DNA of 48,079 bases, taken from positions 1 to 48,079 of the forward strand of contig SVPI01000014.1 of NCBI GenBank assembly GCA_015065935.1, given 5' to 3'. This stretch comes from Oscillospiraceae bacterium. GTDB taxonomy: Bacteria; Bacillota; Clostridia; Oscillospirales; Acutalibacteraceae. The translations under genes were made by a program, and so were the position numbers. A model generated the notes under the pieces. It had not been told where the DNA came from, searched no databases, and saw only the letters and a program-made list of their open reading frames with translations. Shown here in pieces: positions 26,546 to 35,431 of the stretch (position 1 is the first letter of the stretch; every line of letters begins with the position of its first letter).

Positions 26546-26706
26546 ATCTTCAAGGCGGAGTGAAATTCTCCACCGGCGGTAAAAGTCCGCAAGCCGAATT
26601 TCGGCACGATTTGGTGAAATTCCAAAACCGACGGTTAAAGTCCGGATGAGAGAGGATAGGTTTATTTTGTTTTCCTATTGTTCCGCCTTGAAAGCGGAAC
26701 TTTTTT
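26546..26706 (+). promoter_or_regulatory. FMN riboswitch (RFN element) with terminator
   Basis: The aptamer runs about 26546-26662. P1 is ATCTTC paired with GAGGAT. The RFN core blocks are present: GTGAAATTCTCCACCGGCGG, AGTCCGC, GGTGAAATTCCAAAACCGAC and AAAGTCCGGATGAGAG. A terminator (GTTCCGC/GCGGAAC plus T6) spans 26680-26706. The P2 strand CAAGGCGGA (26551-26559) is exactly complementary to TCCGCCTTG (26682-26690) in the terminator, giving an alternative pairing. Riboflavin import would be shut off when FMN is plentiful. Confidence 0.95.
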
Positions 26707-26725
26707 GTTTTAGGGGATACATATT

Positions 26726-27391
26726 ATGAAAAAAATTAACTTAAAAAAGATTTCGGTAACAGCGATGCTTTGCGCCGTGGCTTATCTTTGTATGTTTTTG
26801 TTCAAATTCAAAGTTGGCTTTTTAACCTTTGATTTCAAGGACGCCATTCTTTGTGTTTCGGCTTTTCTTTTCGGCCCGATTTATGGCATGGCTTCGGCGG
26901 TTGTAGTTGCTTTTGCTGAATTTGTTTCCGTGAGTGATACGGGAATTTATGGTCTTATAATGAATGTGCTTTCTAGCGTTGCTTTTTCGGGTGTATGTGG
27001 AATATTTTATAAATATAGGCGCACGTTGTCTGGTGCTGTAACTGGTTGCGTTGCGGCAGTTTTTACTATGACAGCGGTGATGCTTGTGGCAAATGTTTTT
27101 ATAACACCTTATTATTTGGGCGTATCACGTTCAGAGGTAATGGCGATTATACCGACTCTGTTATTGCCTTTTAATCTTTCAAAGGGCATTGTAAATGCGG
27201 CGGTCACAATGATTATATATAAGCCTATTACCACCGCATTTAAAAAATCACACCTTATAGAAAGTGACTCGGTTAAGATTGACCGAAAAAAATTCTTTTG
27301 GCTCACTTTATGTTCAACGATTGCGATGATAGCGATTATTTTGGTTATTATATTTATTTTAAAGGGTACATTTATTTTCGCCAAAAAATAA
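26726..27391 (+). CDS. ribU: RibU, riboflavin-specific S component of an ECF transporter
   Basis: A 221-residue membrane protein with about six hydrophobic segments. The core FLTFDFKDAILCVSAFLFGP and GFLTFDFKD-type loop match the ECF S-component family for riboflavin. It also has an extra C-terminal hydrophobic segment after a basic linker (residues about 190-215). It lies directly behind an FMN riboswitch, which supports the substrate call. The energising EcfA/EcfT subunits are elsewhere. No clear terminator separates it from the metK promoter. Confidence 0.93.
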   Translation: MKKINLKKISVTAMLCAVAYLCMFLFKFKVGFLTFDFKDAILCVSAFLFGPIYGMASAVVVAFAEFVSVSDTGIYGLIMNVLSSVAFSGVCGIFYKYRRTLSGAVTGCVAAVFTMTAVMLVANVFITPYYLGVSRSEVMAIIPTLLLPFNLSKGIVNAAVTMIIYKPITTAFKKSHLIESDSVKIDRKKFFWLTLCSTIAMIAIILVIIFILKGTFIFAKK

Positions 27392-27394
27392 CTG

Positions 27395-27423
27395 TTGACA
27401 AATTATCTTATTAGCATTAAAAT
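27395..27423 (+). promoter_or_regulatory. metK promoter
   Basis: TTGACA (27395-27400), 17 bp, TAAAAT (27418-27423), only 4 bases after the ribU stop codon and just upstream of the SAM riboswitch. Confidence 0.75.
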
Positions 27424-27442
27424 ATCTAAGGTAAATTTAATA

Positions 27443-27575
27443 TGCTCCTTATCAAGAGTGGCGGAGGGACAGGCCCTGTGATGCCCGGCAACCTGATATT
27501 TTCAAGGTGCTAAATCCTGCGGAATTTTCCGAAAGATGAGGTTTTTAAAACCGCTCTTTCAACGAGCGGTTTTTT
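27443..27575 (+). promoter_or_regulatory. SAM-I riboswitch (S-box) with terminator
   Basis: The S-box conserved blocks are present in order: CTTATCAAGAGTGG, GGAGGGACAGGCCC, GCCCGGCAACC, AAGGTGCTAAATCC and GAAAGATGAG. A terminator hairpin AACCGCTC/GAGCGGTT with a T-run ends at about 27575. It would stop transcription when S-adenosylmethionine is abundant. Confidence 0.95.
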
Positions 27576-27610
27576 ATATGATGGGAGTAAACAAAAGGGG
27601 ATAATATAAA

Positions 27611-28792
27611 ATGTCAAAAATGCTTTTCACATCTGAATCCGTAACCGAGGGTCATCCCGATAAGGTTTGCGATGCTATTTCCGATGCTGTGCTTGATGCA
27701 ATTTTAAGCCAGGATAAAAACGCCCGCGTTGCCTGCGAAACCTTTTGCACAACCGATAGCGTTAATTTAATGGGCGAAATTACCACAACAGCAACGGTAG
27801 ATTATGAAAAAATTGCCCGCGGCGTTATTGCTGATATCGGCTACACCGTGGCAGGGGTTGGCTTTGATGCTAAAACCTGCAAGGTTAATGTTCAAATTCA
27901 CAAGCAGTCACCTGATATTGCAATGGGTGTTGATAAATCTCTTGAGCTTAAATCCGGCGAAGAGGATGAGCTTAACCTTCACGGTGCAGGCGACCAGGGT
28001 ATGATGTTTGGCTATGCCTGCGATGAAACCGAGGAGCTTATGCCCTTGGCAATTTCCCTCGCCCATAAAATGTCTAAAAAGCTGACCGAGGTTCGCAAAA
28101 GCGGAGAGCTTAATTATCTATTACCCGATGGCAAAACTCAGGTTACCGCTGAATATGAAAACGGCGAGCCTAAAAGAATTGATGCTGTGGTTGTATCCAG
28201 TCAGCACACCTCTGAAATTGACCTTGAAACCTTAAGGCAGGATATAATCGAAAAGGTTATTAAAGCAACCGTTCCCGCATCCCTTATGGATGAAAACACA
28301 AAGCTGTTTATAAACCCCACAGGCCGTTTTGTTGTTGGCGGTCCCGCAGGAGATACAGGTTTAACCGGCAGAAAGATTATTGTTGATACATACGGCGGCT
28401 ATGCCCGCCACGGCGGCGGTGCCTTTTCGGGCAAGGACCCCACAAAGGTTGACCGTTCTGCCGCTTATGCCGCACGCTATGTTGCTAAAAATATTGTTGC
28501 GGCAAAAATTGCAAAGCGCTGTGAAATTCAGCTGGCTTATGCCATTGGCGTTGCCTCTCCCGTTTCGGTTATGGTTGATACTTTTGGCACAGGAATAGTA
28601 TCTGATGAAAAAATTGCCGAGGCGGTTAAAAGGGTATTTGACCTTCGCCCCGAAGCAATTATCAGAAAGCTTGATTTGCGCCGCCCCATTTACCGCCAGA
28701 CCTCCTCTTACGGACATATGGGAAGAACTGATATTGATGTTAATTGGGAAAAAACCGATATGGTAAATGAGCTTATAAACGCTATCAGATAG
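27611..28792 (+). CDS. metK: S-adenosylmethionine synthetase
   Basis: A 393-residue enzyme forming SAM from methionine and ATP. It has [12 protein letters not shown] at the N-terminus, the ATP site [12 protein letters not shown] (hallmark GAGDQG), and [19 protein letters not shown] as the phosphate-binding block. Length is normal. It lies behind a SAM-I riboswitch, so it is feedback controlled. nfnA starts 13 bp downstream with no terminator between. Confidence 0.97.
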   Translation: MSKMLFTSESVTEGHPDKVCDAISDAVLDAILSQDKNARVACETFCTTDSVNLMGEITTTATVDYEKIARGVIADIGYTVAGVGFDAKTCKVNVQIHKQSPDIAMGVDKSLELKSGEEDELNLHGAGDQGMMFGYACDETEELMPLAISLAHKMSKKLTEVRKSGELNYLLPDGKTQVTAEYENGEPKRIDAVVVSSQHTSEIDLETLRQDIIEKVIKATVPASLMDENTKLFINPTGRFVVGGPAGDTGLTGRKIIVDTYGGYARHGGGAFSGKDPTKVDRSAAYAARYVAKNIVAAKIAKRCEIQLAYAIGVASPVSVMVDTFGTGIVSDEKIAEAVKRVFDLRPEAIIRKLDLRRPIYRQTSSYGHMGRTDIDVNWEKTDMVNELINAIR

Positions 28793-28805
28793 GAAGCGAA
28801 TTTAA

Positions 28806-29624
28806 TTGTTTAAAATAGTAGAAAAAAGACAGCTGAACGCGCAGGTCACCTTAATGACCATTGAGGCACCTTTTATAGCTAAAAAGGTTGAGGCGGGTCA
28901 GTTTGTTATAATTCGTATTGATGAAAAGGGCGAAAGAATTCCCTTAACCGTTGAGGATTTTGACCGCGAAAACGGAACCGTGTCCATTGTTTTTCAGGCG
29001 GTGGGCTACTCAACACGGCGCTTAGCGGCACTAAGTGTTGGGGATTCTATTTCCGATGTAGTGGGACCTTTAGGCAAACCCACCGAGTTTGGCGCGCCCA
29101 AAAAGGCTATTGTTATCGGCGGCGGCGTGGGCTGTGCTATTGCTTATCCTCAGGCAAAGGCTCTTTATAATATGGGTGCCGAGGTTACTGTTATTGCGGG
29201 CTTTAGAAACAAGGATATTGTGATTTTAGAAGAGGAAATGAAAAAGGTATCAAGCAAAACCTTTATCACCACCGATGATGGCTCTTACGGTGAAAAGGGC
29301 TTTGTTACCGATGTGCTTAAAAGGCTTTTAGGTGAGGATACCTATGACCTTGTAATAGCTATTGGTCCTATTCCAATGATGAAATTTGTTTCCCTTGCCA
29401 CAAAGGAGTTTGGCGTTAAAACCATTGTAAGCCTTAATCCTATTATGATTGATGGAACAGGTATGTGTGGCGGTTGCCGTGTAAGCGTTGGCGGTGAAAC
29501 TAAATTCGCCTGTGTTGACGGCCCCGATTTTGATGGCCACCTTGTCGATTTTGATTCGCTGATGCTCCGAAACACAGGCTATAAAGCCGAGGAAGAGCAC
29601 GCCTGCAAAATGGGAGGTTTTTAG
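28806..29624 (+). CDS. nfnA: NfnA-type FAD/NAD-binding subunit of NADH-dependent ferredoxin:NADP+ oxidoreductase
   Basis: A 272-residue protein of the sulfide/dihydroorotate dehydrogenase-like flavoprotein family. It has an FAD-binding barrel (residues about 1-95), the NAD site VIGGGVGCAIAYPQAKAL (about 104-121), and a C-terminal 2Fe-2S cluster region GMCGGCRVSVGG...FACVDGP. With the next gene it forms the NfnAB bifurcating transhydrogenase, which couples NADH and reduced ferredoxin to NADPH formation. It starts with TTG, preceded by AGGAAG. It is probably co-transcribed with metK. Confidence 0.88.
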   Translation: MFKIVEKRQLNAQVTLMTIEAPFIAKKVEAGQFVIIRIDEKGERIPLTVEDFDRENGTVSIVFQAVGYSTRRLAALSVGDSISDVVGPLGKPTEFGAPKKAIVIGGGVGCAIAYPQAKALYNMGAEVTVIAGFRNKDIVILEEEMKKVSSKTFITTDDGSYGEKGFVTDVLKRLLGEDTYDLVIAIGPIPMMKFVSLATKEFGVKTIVSLNPIMIDGTGMCGGCRVSVGGETKFACVDGPDFDGHLVDFDSLMLRNTGYKAEEEHACKMGGF

Positions 29625-29626
29625 AA

Positions 29627-31009
29627 ATGGCAAATATGTCAAATGTTAAAACCCCCGCAAAGGAACAGGAGCCGAATATAAGAAACAAAAACTTCGATGA
29701 GGTTGTTTCTACATACAGCGAGGCCGAGGCAATTAGTGAAGCACAGCGCTGTTTAAACTGTAAAAATCCAAAGTGTGTTGAAGGTTGCCCCGTTAATGTA
29801 AGAATTCCTGAGTTTATAGGTGAGGTTGCAAAGGGCAATTTCAGTGCTGCTTATAAAATTATCGCTAAAACTAACTCCTTGCCTGCTGTTTGCGGCAGAG
29901 TGTGCCCGCAGGAAACACAGTGCGAGGGCAAATGTGTTAGGGCAATAAAGGGCGAAAGCGTTGCTGTTGGCCGCCTTGAACGTTTTGTTGCCGATTGGCA
30001 TTTGAAAAATGAAACCGATTTACCCGAAACCATTAAACCTAACGGCAAAAAGGTTGCTGTTATCGGTGCAGGCCCCGCAGGTCTTTCCTGTGCGGGTGAC
30101 CTTGCAAAGCTGGGCTATAGCGTTACGGTTTTTGAGGCGCTACACACAGCAGGCGGTGTTTTAAGCTACGGAATTCCCGAATTCCGACTGCCTAAAAGCA
30201 TTGTAAAGGCTGAGGTAGAAGCACTGGAAAAACTAGGCGTTCAAATTAAAACCGATATGGTAATAGGTAAGGTCTTATCTATTGACGAGCTATTTGATAT
30301 GGACTTTAAGGCTGTTTTTATCGGCTCGGGCGCAGGACTACCTTCCTTTATGGGTATTGAGGGTGAAAATAGCCTTGGAGTTTATTCGGCAAACGAATTT
30401 TTAACCCGAATTAATCTTATGAAGGCCTATGACGATACTTATGATACGCCTATTAAAAAGGTGAACAGCGTTGCCGTTGTTGGCGGCGGTAATGTGGCAA
30501 TGGATGCCGCACGGTGTGCAAAACGCCTGGGTGCAGAAAACGTTTACATTGTTTATCGCCGTAGTGAAACTGAAATGCCTGCAAGGGCAGAAGAGGTGCA
30601 CCACGCAAAGCAAGAGGGCATTGAGTTTAAAACTCTCACAAACCCTGTAAGAATTATTAGTGATGACCGCGGTCAGGTTCAAAAACTTGAGTGCGTGAGA
30701 ACTCAGCTTACCGAAGTCGATGAAAAGGGCAGGAGAAAAGCTCAAACCATTGAAGGCTCGAACTTTACCTTTGATGTTGATAGTGTTATTATGGCAATTG
30801 GTACATCACCAAATCCCCTTATTCGCACAACTACAAGTGGAATTGTGGCAAACGCCAGAGGCTGCCTTGTTGTAAATGAGGGAATGGAAACCTCAAAACA
30901 GGGCGTTTATGCCGGTGGTGATACCGTTACGGGTGCCGCAACAGTAATTCTCGCAATGGGTGCAGGAAAAAGGGCTGCACAGTCAATTCACGAGTTTTTA
31001 AGTAAATAA
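29627..31009 (+). CDS. nfnB: NfnB-type subunit (glutamate synthase small-chain family)
   Basis: A 460-residue protein. Two N-terminal 4Fe-4S cluster motifs are seen: CLNCKNPKCVEGCPV and CGRVCPQETQCEGKCV. The FAD site AVIGAGPAGLSCAGDLA follows, and a NADPH site AVVGGGNVAMDAAR. Alone it would be called homotetrameric glutamate synthase GltA, but the adjacent FAD/2Fe-2S partner makes NfnB the better call. It starts 2 bp after the nfnA stop and ends in a strong terminator. Confidence 0.9.
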   Translation: MANMSNVKTPAKEQEPNIRNKNFDEVVSTYSEAEAISEAQRCLNCKNPKCVEGCPVNVRIPEFIGEVAKGNFSAAYKIIAKTNSLPAVCGRVCPQETQCEGKCVRAIKGESVAVGRLERFVADWHLKNETDLPETIKPNGKKVAVIGAGPAGLSCAGDLAKLGYSVTVFEALHTAGGVLSYGIPEFRLPKSIVKAEVEALEKLGVQIKTDMVIGKVLSIDELFDMDFKAVFIGSGAGLPSFMGIEGENSLGVYSANEFLTRINLMKAYDDTYDTPIKKVNSVAVVGGGNVAMDAARCAKRLGAENVYIVYRRSETEMPARAEEVHHAKQEGIEFKTLTNPVRIISDDRGQVQKLECVRTQLTEVDEKGRRKAQTIEGSNFTFDVDSVIMAIGTSPNPLIRTTTSGIVANARGCLVVNEGMETSKQGVYAGGDTVTGAATVILAMGAGKRAAQSIHEFLSK

Positions 31010-31024
31010 AAAATAGTGCTTTTT

Positions 31025-31061
31025 AGGCGCAGCCACAACATATTGTGGTTGCGCCTTTTTG
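31025..31061 (+). terminator. Terminator after nfnB
   Basis: A long hairpin AGGCGCAGCCACAA-cata-TTGTGGTTGCGCCT is followed by TTTT. Confidence 0.92.
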
Positions 31062-31107
31062 TATACACAATTTTTAAAAAATAGTATAGCAAATTTTAAA
31101 AAAACTA

Positions 31108-31136
31108 TTGCAAAAGCATAAAAAGTGGCGTATAAT
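31108..31136 (+). promoter_or_regulatory. Promoter of the mraZ division/cell-wall cluster
   Basis: TTGCAA (31108-31113), 17 bp, TATAAT (31131-31136). One MraZ-type repeat lies inside the spacer. Confidence 0.75.
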
Positions 31137-31191
31137 CAACATAAAAGTGGTACAAAGTGGCGAAAAAATCCATTAAAATGTTTAAAAGTGG
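31122..31191 (+). promoter_or_regulatory. MraZ operator repeats
   Basis: AAAGTGG occurs at 31122, 31144, 31154 and 31185; the middle two are exactly 10 bp apart, one helical turn. MraZ is known to bind such spaced repeats (AAAGTG-type in Mollicutes) upstream of its own gene. This implies autoregulation of the cluster. Confidence 0.75.
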
Positions 31192-31212
31192 TGAAATTAA
31201 GGAGGTGAAGGA

Positions 31213-31638
31213 ATGGTTTTCGGTTGCTATGACCCCGCAATAGATAAGAAGGGCCGAATGGCCGTTCCTGCAAAGCTTCGTGAAAAGCTTGGCGACACCT
31301 TTATAATTTGCCGTGGCATTTTTGGAAAGCGCTGCCTTTGTATTTATTCTGAGGCCGAGTGGGAAAATCTTGTTCAGAGCATTGAGGCTTTACCAAAGGT
31401 AAAATCAATTGATGTTAAAAGATTTCTCTATGATGGTACCTTTGAGGTTGAACCCGACGGCCAGGGAAGAATACTTATTCCTGCATCCCTTAGAGATTTT
31501 GCAAATCTTACCGATGAGGTTCACATTATCGGAATGGGAACAAATCTTGAACTTTGGAATCCCGATGCCTGGAAGGAAGAAAGCGAAAAGAGCACTCCCG
31601 AAGCCATTGCGGATATAATGCTTAATCTGGAGTTTTAA
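31213..31638 (+). CDS. mraZ: MraZ transcriptional regulator
   Basis: A 141-residue protein with two AbrB-like SpoVT/MraZ domains. The first half has CYDPAIDKKGRMAVPAKLRE and the second VEPDGQGRILIPASLRDFA, each with the conserved GR(M/I)xxPxxLR pattern that contacts DNA. It forms a ring-shaped oligomer in other species. GGAGGTG precedes the ATG. It is first in the dcw cluster with its operators upstream. Confidence 0.96.
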   Translation: MVFGCYDPAIDKKGRMAVPAKLREKLGDTFIICRGIFGKRCLCIYSEAEWENLVQSIEALPKVKSIDVKRFLYDGTFEVEPDGQGRILIPASLRDFANLTDEVHIIGMGTNLELWNPDAWKEESEKSTPEAIADIMLNLEF

Positions 31639-31644
31639 GTATAA

Positions 31645-32565
31645 ATGGAATTTAAACACATTTCGGTGCTTTTAAACGAATGTATTGAAGCACTTAACAT
31701 TAAATCCGATGGAATTTATGTAGATGGCACCGCAGGTGGCGGTGGTCATTCCTATCAAATAGCTAAAAGGCTTAAAAACGGAAGGCTTTATGCTCTTGAC
31801 CGTGACCCCGATGCCGTAAAGGCGGCAACCAAGCGCCTTGAGGGACTTCCCGCCGAGGTTATAAACAGCAATTTCGAAAATATGTCAGAGGTTTTGGCGC
31901 TAAAGGGTGTTACAAAGGTTGATGGAATTCTCCTTGACCTCGGTGTTTCATCATATCAGCTTGATAAGGATGCAAGAGGCTTTTCTTATCACAAGCAGGC
32001 ACCACTTGATATGCGAATGAGCCAAAGTGGGACAAGCGCTGCAGATTTAGTTAATAATTTGAGCGCCGAAGAGCTTAGTAAAATTTTCTCAAAATACGGC
32101 GAAGAAAAATTTGCCTATAAAATAGCACTAAAAATTGTGGAAGCAAGAAACAAAAAGGCAATTGAAACCACAACCGAGCTTGCTCAAATTATTTCAAATG
32201 CTGTGCCCGCCGCCGCAAGACGTGATGGTCACCCCGCCAGAAAATGCTTCCAGGCGTTGAGAATTGCAGTTAACGATGAGTTAGGTTGCCTAGAAAGGGT
32301 ACTGGATAGTGCCTTTGAACTTTTAAACAAAAACGGCGTTCTTGCCATTATAACCTTCCATTCTTTAGAGGATAGAATGGTAAAGGTAAAATTTGCTGAA
32401 TATTGCACGGGCTGTACCTGCCCACCCGATTTTCCTGTTTGTGTTTGCGGAAAAACACCAAGGGGAAAGAAATATTCTAAAAAACCTATTGAACCCTCAG
32501 CCGAAGAGCTGGAAAACAACAACCGCAGCCGCAGTGCTAAACTGCGTGCAATAATTAAACTTTAG
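31645..32565 (+). CDS. rsmH: 16S rRNA (cytosine(1402)-N4)-methyltransferase RsmH (MraW)
   Basis: A 306-residue SAM-dependent methyltransferase. The N-terminal HISVLLNECIEAL and the SAM site VDGTAGGGGHS (about 27-37) are diagnostic. Also seen are LLDLGVSSYQLD and the C-terminal FHSLEDRMVK. Length is normal. It starts 6 bp after mraZ in the standard dcw order. Confidence 0.96.
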   Translation: MEFKHISVLLNECIEALNIKSDGIYVDGTAGGGGHSYQIAKRLKNGRLYALDRDPDAVKAATKRLEGLPAEVINSNFENMSEVLALKGVTKVDGILLDLGVSSYQLDKDARGFSYHKQAPLDMRMSQSGTSAADLVNNLSAEELSKIFSKYGEEKFAYKIALKIVEARNKKAIETTTELAQIISNAVPAAARRDGHPARKCFQALRIAVNDELGCLERVLDSAFELLNKNGVLAIITFHSLEDRMVKVKFAEYCTGCTCPPDFPVCVCGKTPRGKKYSKKPIEPSAEELENNNRSRSAKLRAIIKL

Positions 32566-32581
32566 AAAGGAGGAGCATTCG

Positions 32582-33046
32582 GTGGATAATGTTAAATATA
32601 TGAACACAACCCTTGCCTATGATTTTGAAATGTTTATGCCTAAGGCGAAAACTGCACCAAGGGATAACATTATAAAAATGCCTAAGGAGAAAAAGGTTCA
32701 CGAAAAGCGTAAAAATCACGCCGTTAATGCTGTTTCTTCTAAGGCTTGGCTTGCGGTATCCCTCGTGTTTTTAATGGTTATATTCTGCGCTAATATCTAT
32801 ATGCGCATTGCTATTAACGAGGTTAATGCCGAAATTAAGGCTATTCAAACCGAAATTAACGAGCTCGACAGTGAGTATACAAAGCTCAGTGTAGATTTTA
32901 ACCGTATTATATCCTACCAGAATCTTGAAGAAGAGGCCGCAAAGCTTGGAATGCGCAAAATGGATAAGAGTCAGGTGGTCTATATTCGTGTCAATGATAC
33001 CAATGTAGCCAGGGATAGCAGTGGCGCTTATATAAGCGAGGAATAA
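32582..33046 (+). CDS. ftsL: Cell division protein FtsL-like
   Basis: A 154-residue single-span protein. A basic cytoplasmic N-terminus is followed by a membrane segment at about 55-75 (AWLAVSLVFLMVIFCANIYM), then an extracellular coiled-coil (EVNAEIKAIQTEINELDSEY...) and LEEEAAKLGM, which is typical of FtsL. It probably pairs with FtsQ/DivIC-type proteins to activate the FtsW-PBP synthase. The GTG start has AAAGGAGGA 7-8 bp upstream. Sequence is poorly conserved in this family; position and topology support the call. Confidence 0.85.
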   Translation: MDNVKYMNTTLAYDFEMFMPKAKTAPRDNIIKMPKEKKVHEKRKNHAVNAVSSKAWLAVSLVFLMVIFCANIYMRIAINEVNAEIKAIQTEINELDSEYTKLSVDFNRIISYQNLEEEAAKLGMRKMDKSQVVYIRVNDTNVARDSSGAYISEE

Positions 33047-33071
33047 GCAGATTTTATATTTAATATAATAA

Positions 33072-33103
33072 CTAACGAGAGTTTTAAAAAAGCTCTCGTT
33101 TAA
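33072..33103 (+). terminator. Hairpin between ftsL and the PBP gene (possible attenuator)
   Basis: The 8-bp stem AACGAGAG/CTCTCGTT has an 11-base loop and a short T-run. It would partly terminate transcription inside the cluster. A TATAAT lies just downstream (33120-33125) but no good -35 is seen. Confidence 0.55.
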
Positions 33104-33153
33104 CTGCATTTATTATATATATAATATTTAAAGATAATTAACGGAGGAAAAGT

Positions 33154-35412
33154 ATGGCTTCAAGCGTAAAACCAAATAAATCAATGCTAACCCGCATACT
33201 TGTGGTCATGCTGGCAATGGTAATTTTCACAGTGAGCGTAACAGGCTTTCGCCTTATTTGGCTTATGATTGTTGAGGGTGAAAAATACCAAAGCAAGGCC
33301 GCCGAACAACAGCTTTACGACACAATGATAACCGCCCCCCGCGGCGATATTTACGACCGAGAGGGAAATGTGCTTGCCACAAGCGCTCCTGCCTGGAATG
33401 TTTACATCACTCCAAACGGTATCATTCGAATTGAAAACGATACCAAAAAGGAAAAGGTTAGGGCAGCAATTGCCGATGGTCTTAGCGAGATTTTAGGTGA
33501 GGACCGCGAAACTATTTACAAAAACACAATAAAATCCCTTTACTATGTCACCGTTAAAAAGCAGGTTGATAAAGAGGTTGCCGACAAGGTTCGCCAGTTT
33601 ATAGTTGACAACAGTGACTTAGGACTTTCAAGCTACATCGGTCTTGATGAAACCACAAAGCGTTACTATCCAAACGATACACTGGCTTCCGTTGTACTGG
33701 GCTTCGTTGGTGTTGATAATCAAGGTCTATCGGGTGTCGAGAGCTATTACGACACCGAGCTTACAGGCATTGCAGGAAGAGTTGTGGCGGCTAAAAACGC
33801 CCACGGAACCGATATGCCGTTTACCTACGAAAAGGTTGAAGAGGCAAAACAGGGAAATTTTGTAGGCCTCACCATTGATTCCTATATTCAGTATGTTTGT
33901 GAAAAATATATCGCTGAGGCGGTTGATGCCAACAAGGTTGCTCAGCGTGGCGCGGTTATTGCAATGAATCCTAAAACAGGCGAAATTCTTGCAATGGCAA
34001 TTAAGGGGGACTTTAATCCCAATGACCCCTTTACCCTTGATGAGGTAAATAAGCAAAAGCTTGAAGGCCTTGAGGGTGATGAGCGTACCCAAATGGTAAG
34101 CAACCTTTTAAACCTTCAGTGGAGAAACAAACTTGTTTCCGACACCTATGAGCCCGGTTCGGTTTTCAAGGTTATAACGGCGGCAATTGCCCTTGAAGAA
34201 GGCCTTACAAAGCCTTCGGCAAACTATAATTGCGGTGGCTCAATAAACATTGCAGGGCAGACCTACCACTGCCATAAACGCGGCGGTCACGGCGCACAAA
34301 CCCTTATTGATGCAATAGAAAACTCCTGCAACCCTGTGTTTATAACACTAGGTCAGTTAATTGGCTCTAATACATTCTCAAAATATTTTGAGGCCTTTGG
34401 CTTCACACAAAGAACAGGTGTTGACCTACCCGGTGAATCCTCCTCGGTTTATCACAAAGCAGAGAATATGGGCCCCACCGAGCTTTCGTCAACCTCCTTT
34501 GGCCAAACCTTTAAGGTAACCCCAATTCAGCTTATAACCGCTATCAGCGCCGCAGTTAACGGCGGAAACCTGGTTCAGCCCCACATTGTTTCAAAAATTA
34601 CCGATAGCGAGGGTAATGTGGTTAAAAGCATTGGCACAACGGTAAAAAGACAGGTTATTTCCGAAAACACCTCAATTACAATTCGTTCCCTTATGGAGCA
34701 GGTTGTTAAGGAGGGTGGCGGTAAGAACGGATATGTTGCGGGCTTTAGCGTAGGCGGCAAAACAGGAACCTCAGAAAAGGTTGCTGAAATGATTGCCAGC
34801 GGTCAGTCGGGTCTTTATATTTCCTCCTACTGCACCGTAGCCCCTGCAAACGACCCCGAAATTGCAATTCTGGTTTTACTTGATGAACCTCACGGCGATG
34901 CATATTACGGCGGCACAATTTGCGCACCGGTTGGTGCTCAAATTTTAGGCGATGTGCTTCCTTACCTTGGTTACGAGCCGCAGTATACCGATGCAGAGCT
35001 TGGCAGACTTGCCGTTAATGTTCCAAGCATTGTTGGCAAAACCCTGCAGGAGGCAAAGGCTTCCCTCACCGAAAAGGGACTGACCTACAAGATTGTGGGC
35101 AACGGCAGCACTGTTGTTTCACAGCTTCCCGATACAAGTCATTCACTTTATAACGGTGGCGTGGTTGTTATTTATACCGAGGAAAAGGCTGAAACCGCCA
35201 AAACAACCGTTCCAAACCTTTTGGGACTATCCCTTTCACAGGCAAACACCGTGGCGGCTCAGGCAAATGTAAATATTCAGTTTTCAGGTAACACTAACGA
35301 TACATCAGTCAGTGTTTCCTACCGTCAAAGCATAGCATCCGGAACAGCGGTTGATGCAGGAACGGTTATAACTGTTTATTTCAGAGATAATAATACAGGA
35401 GATATAGCATAA
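33154..35412 (+). CDS. PASTA-containing class B penicillin-binding protein (FtsI/SpoVD-like)
   Basis: A 752-residue septal transpeptidase. It has an N-terminal membrane anchor (about 13-38), a PBP dimerisation domain opening APRGDIYDREG, and a transpeptidase domain with the nucleophile Ser336 in SVFK, then SCN and KTGTSEK. Two C-terminal PASTA domains follow, starting at VPSIVGKTL and VPNLLGLSL. It may be FtsI (division) or SpoVD (spore cortex); PASTA domains occur in both, and only one PBP gene is in the cluster. GGAGGAAA precedes the ATG. Confidence 0.93.
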   Translation: MASSVKPNKSMLTRILVVMLAMVIFTVSVTGFRLIWLMIVEGEKYQSKAAEQQLYDTMITAPRGDIYDREGNVLATSAPAWNVYITPNGIIRIENDTKKEKVRAAIADGLSEILGEDRETIYKNTIKSLYYVTVKKQVDKEVADKVRQFIVDNSDLGLSSYIGLDETTKRYYPNDTLASVVLGFVGVDNQGLSGVESYYDTELTGIAGRVVAAKNAHGTDMPFTYEKVEEAKQGNFVGLTIDSYIQYVCEKYIAEAVDANKVAQRGAVIAMNPKTGEILAMAIKGDFNPNDPFTLDEVNKQKLEGLEGDERTQMVSNLLNLQWRNKLVSDTYEPGSVFKVITAAIALEEGLTKPSANYNCGGSINIAGQTYHCHKRGGHGAQTLIDAIENSCNPVFITLGQLIGSNTFSKYFEAFGFTQRTGVDLPGESSSVYHKAENMGPTELSSTSFGQTFKVTPIQLITAISAAVNGGNLVQPHIVSKITDSEGNVVKSIGTTVKRQVISENTSITIRSLMEQVVKEGGGKNGYVAGFSVGGKTGTSEKVAEMIASGQSGLYISSYCTVAPANDPEIAILVLLDEPHGDAYYGGTICAPVGAQILGDVLPYLGYEPQYTDAELGRLAVNVPSIVGKTLQEAKASLTEKGLTYKIVGNGSTVVSQLPDTSHSLYNGGVVVIYTEEKAETAKTTVPNLLGLSLSQANTVAAQANVNIQFSGNTNDTSVSVSYRQSIASGTAVDAGTVITVYFRDNNTGDIA

Positions 35413-35431
35413 ATTCAGAAAGGAACAAATT

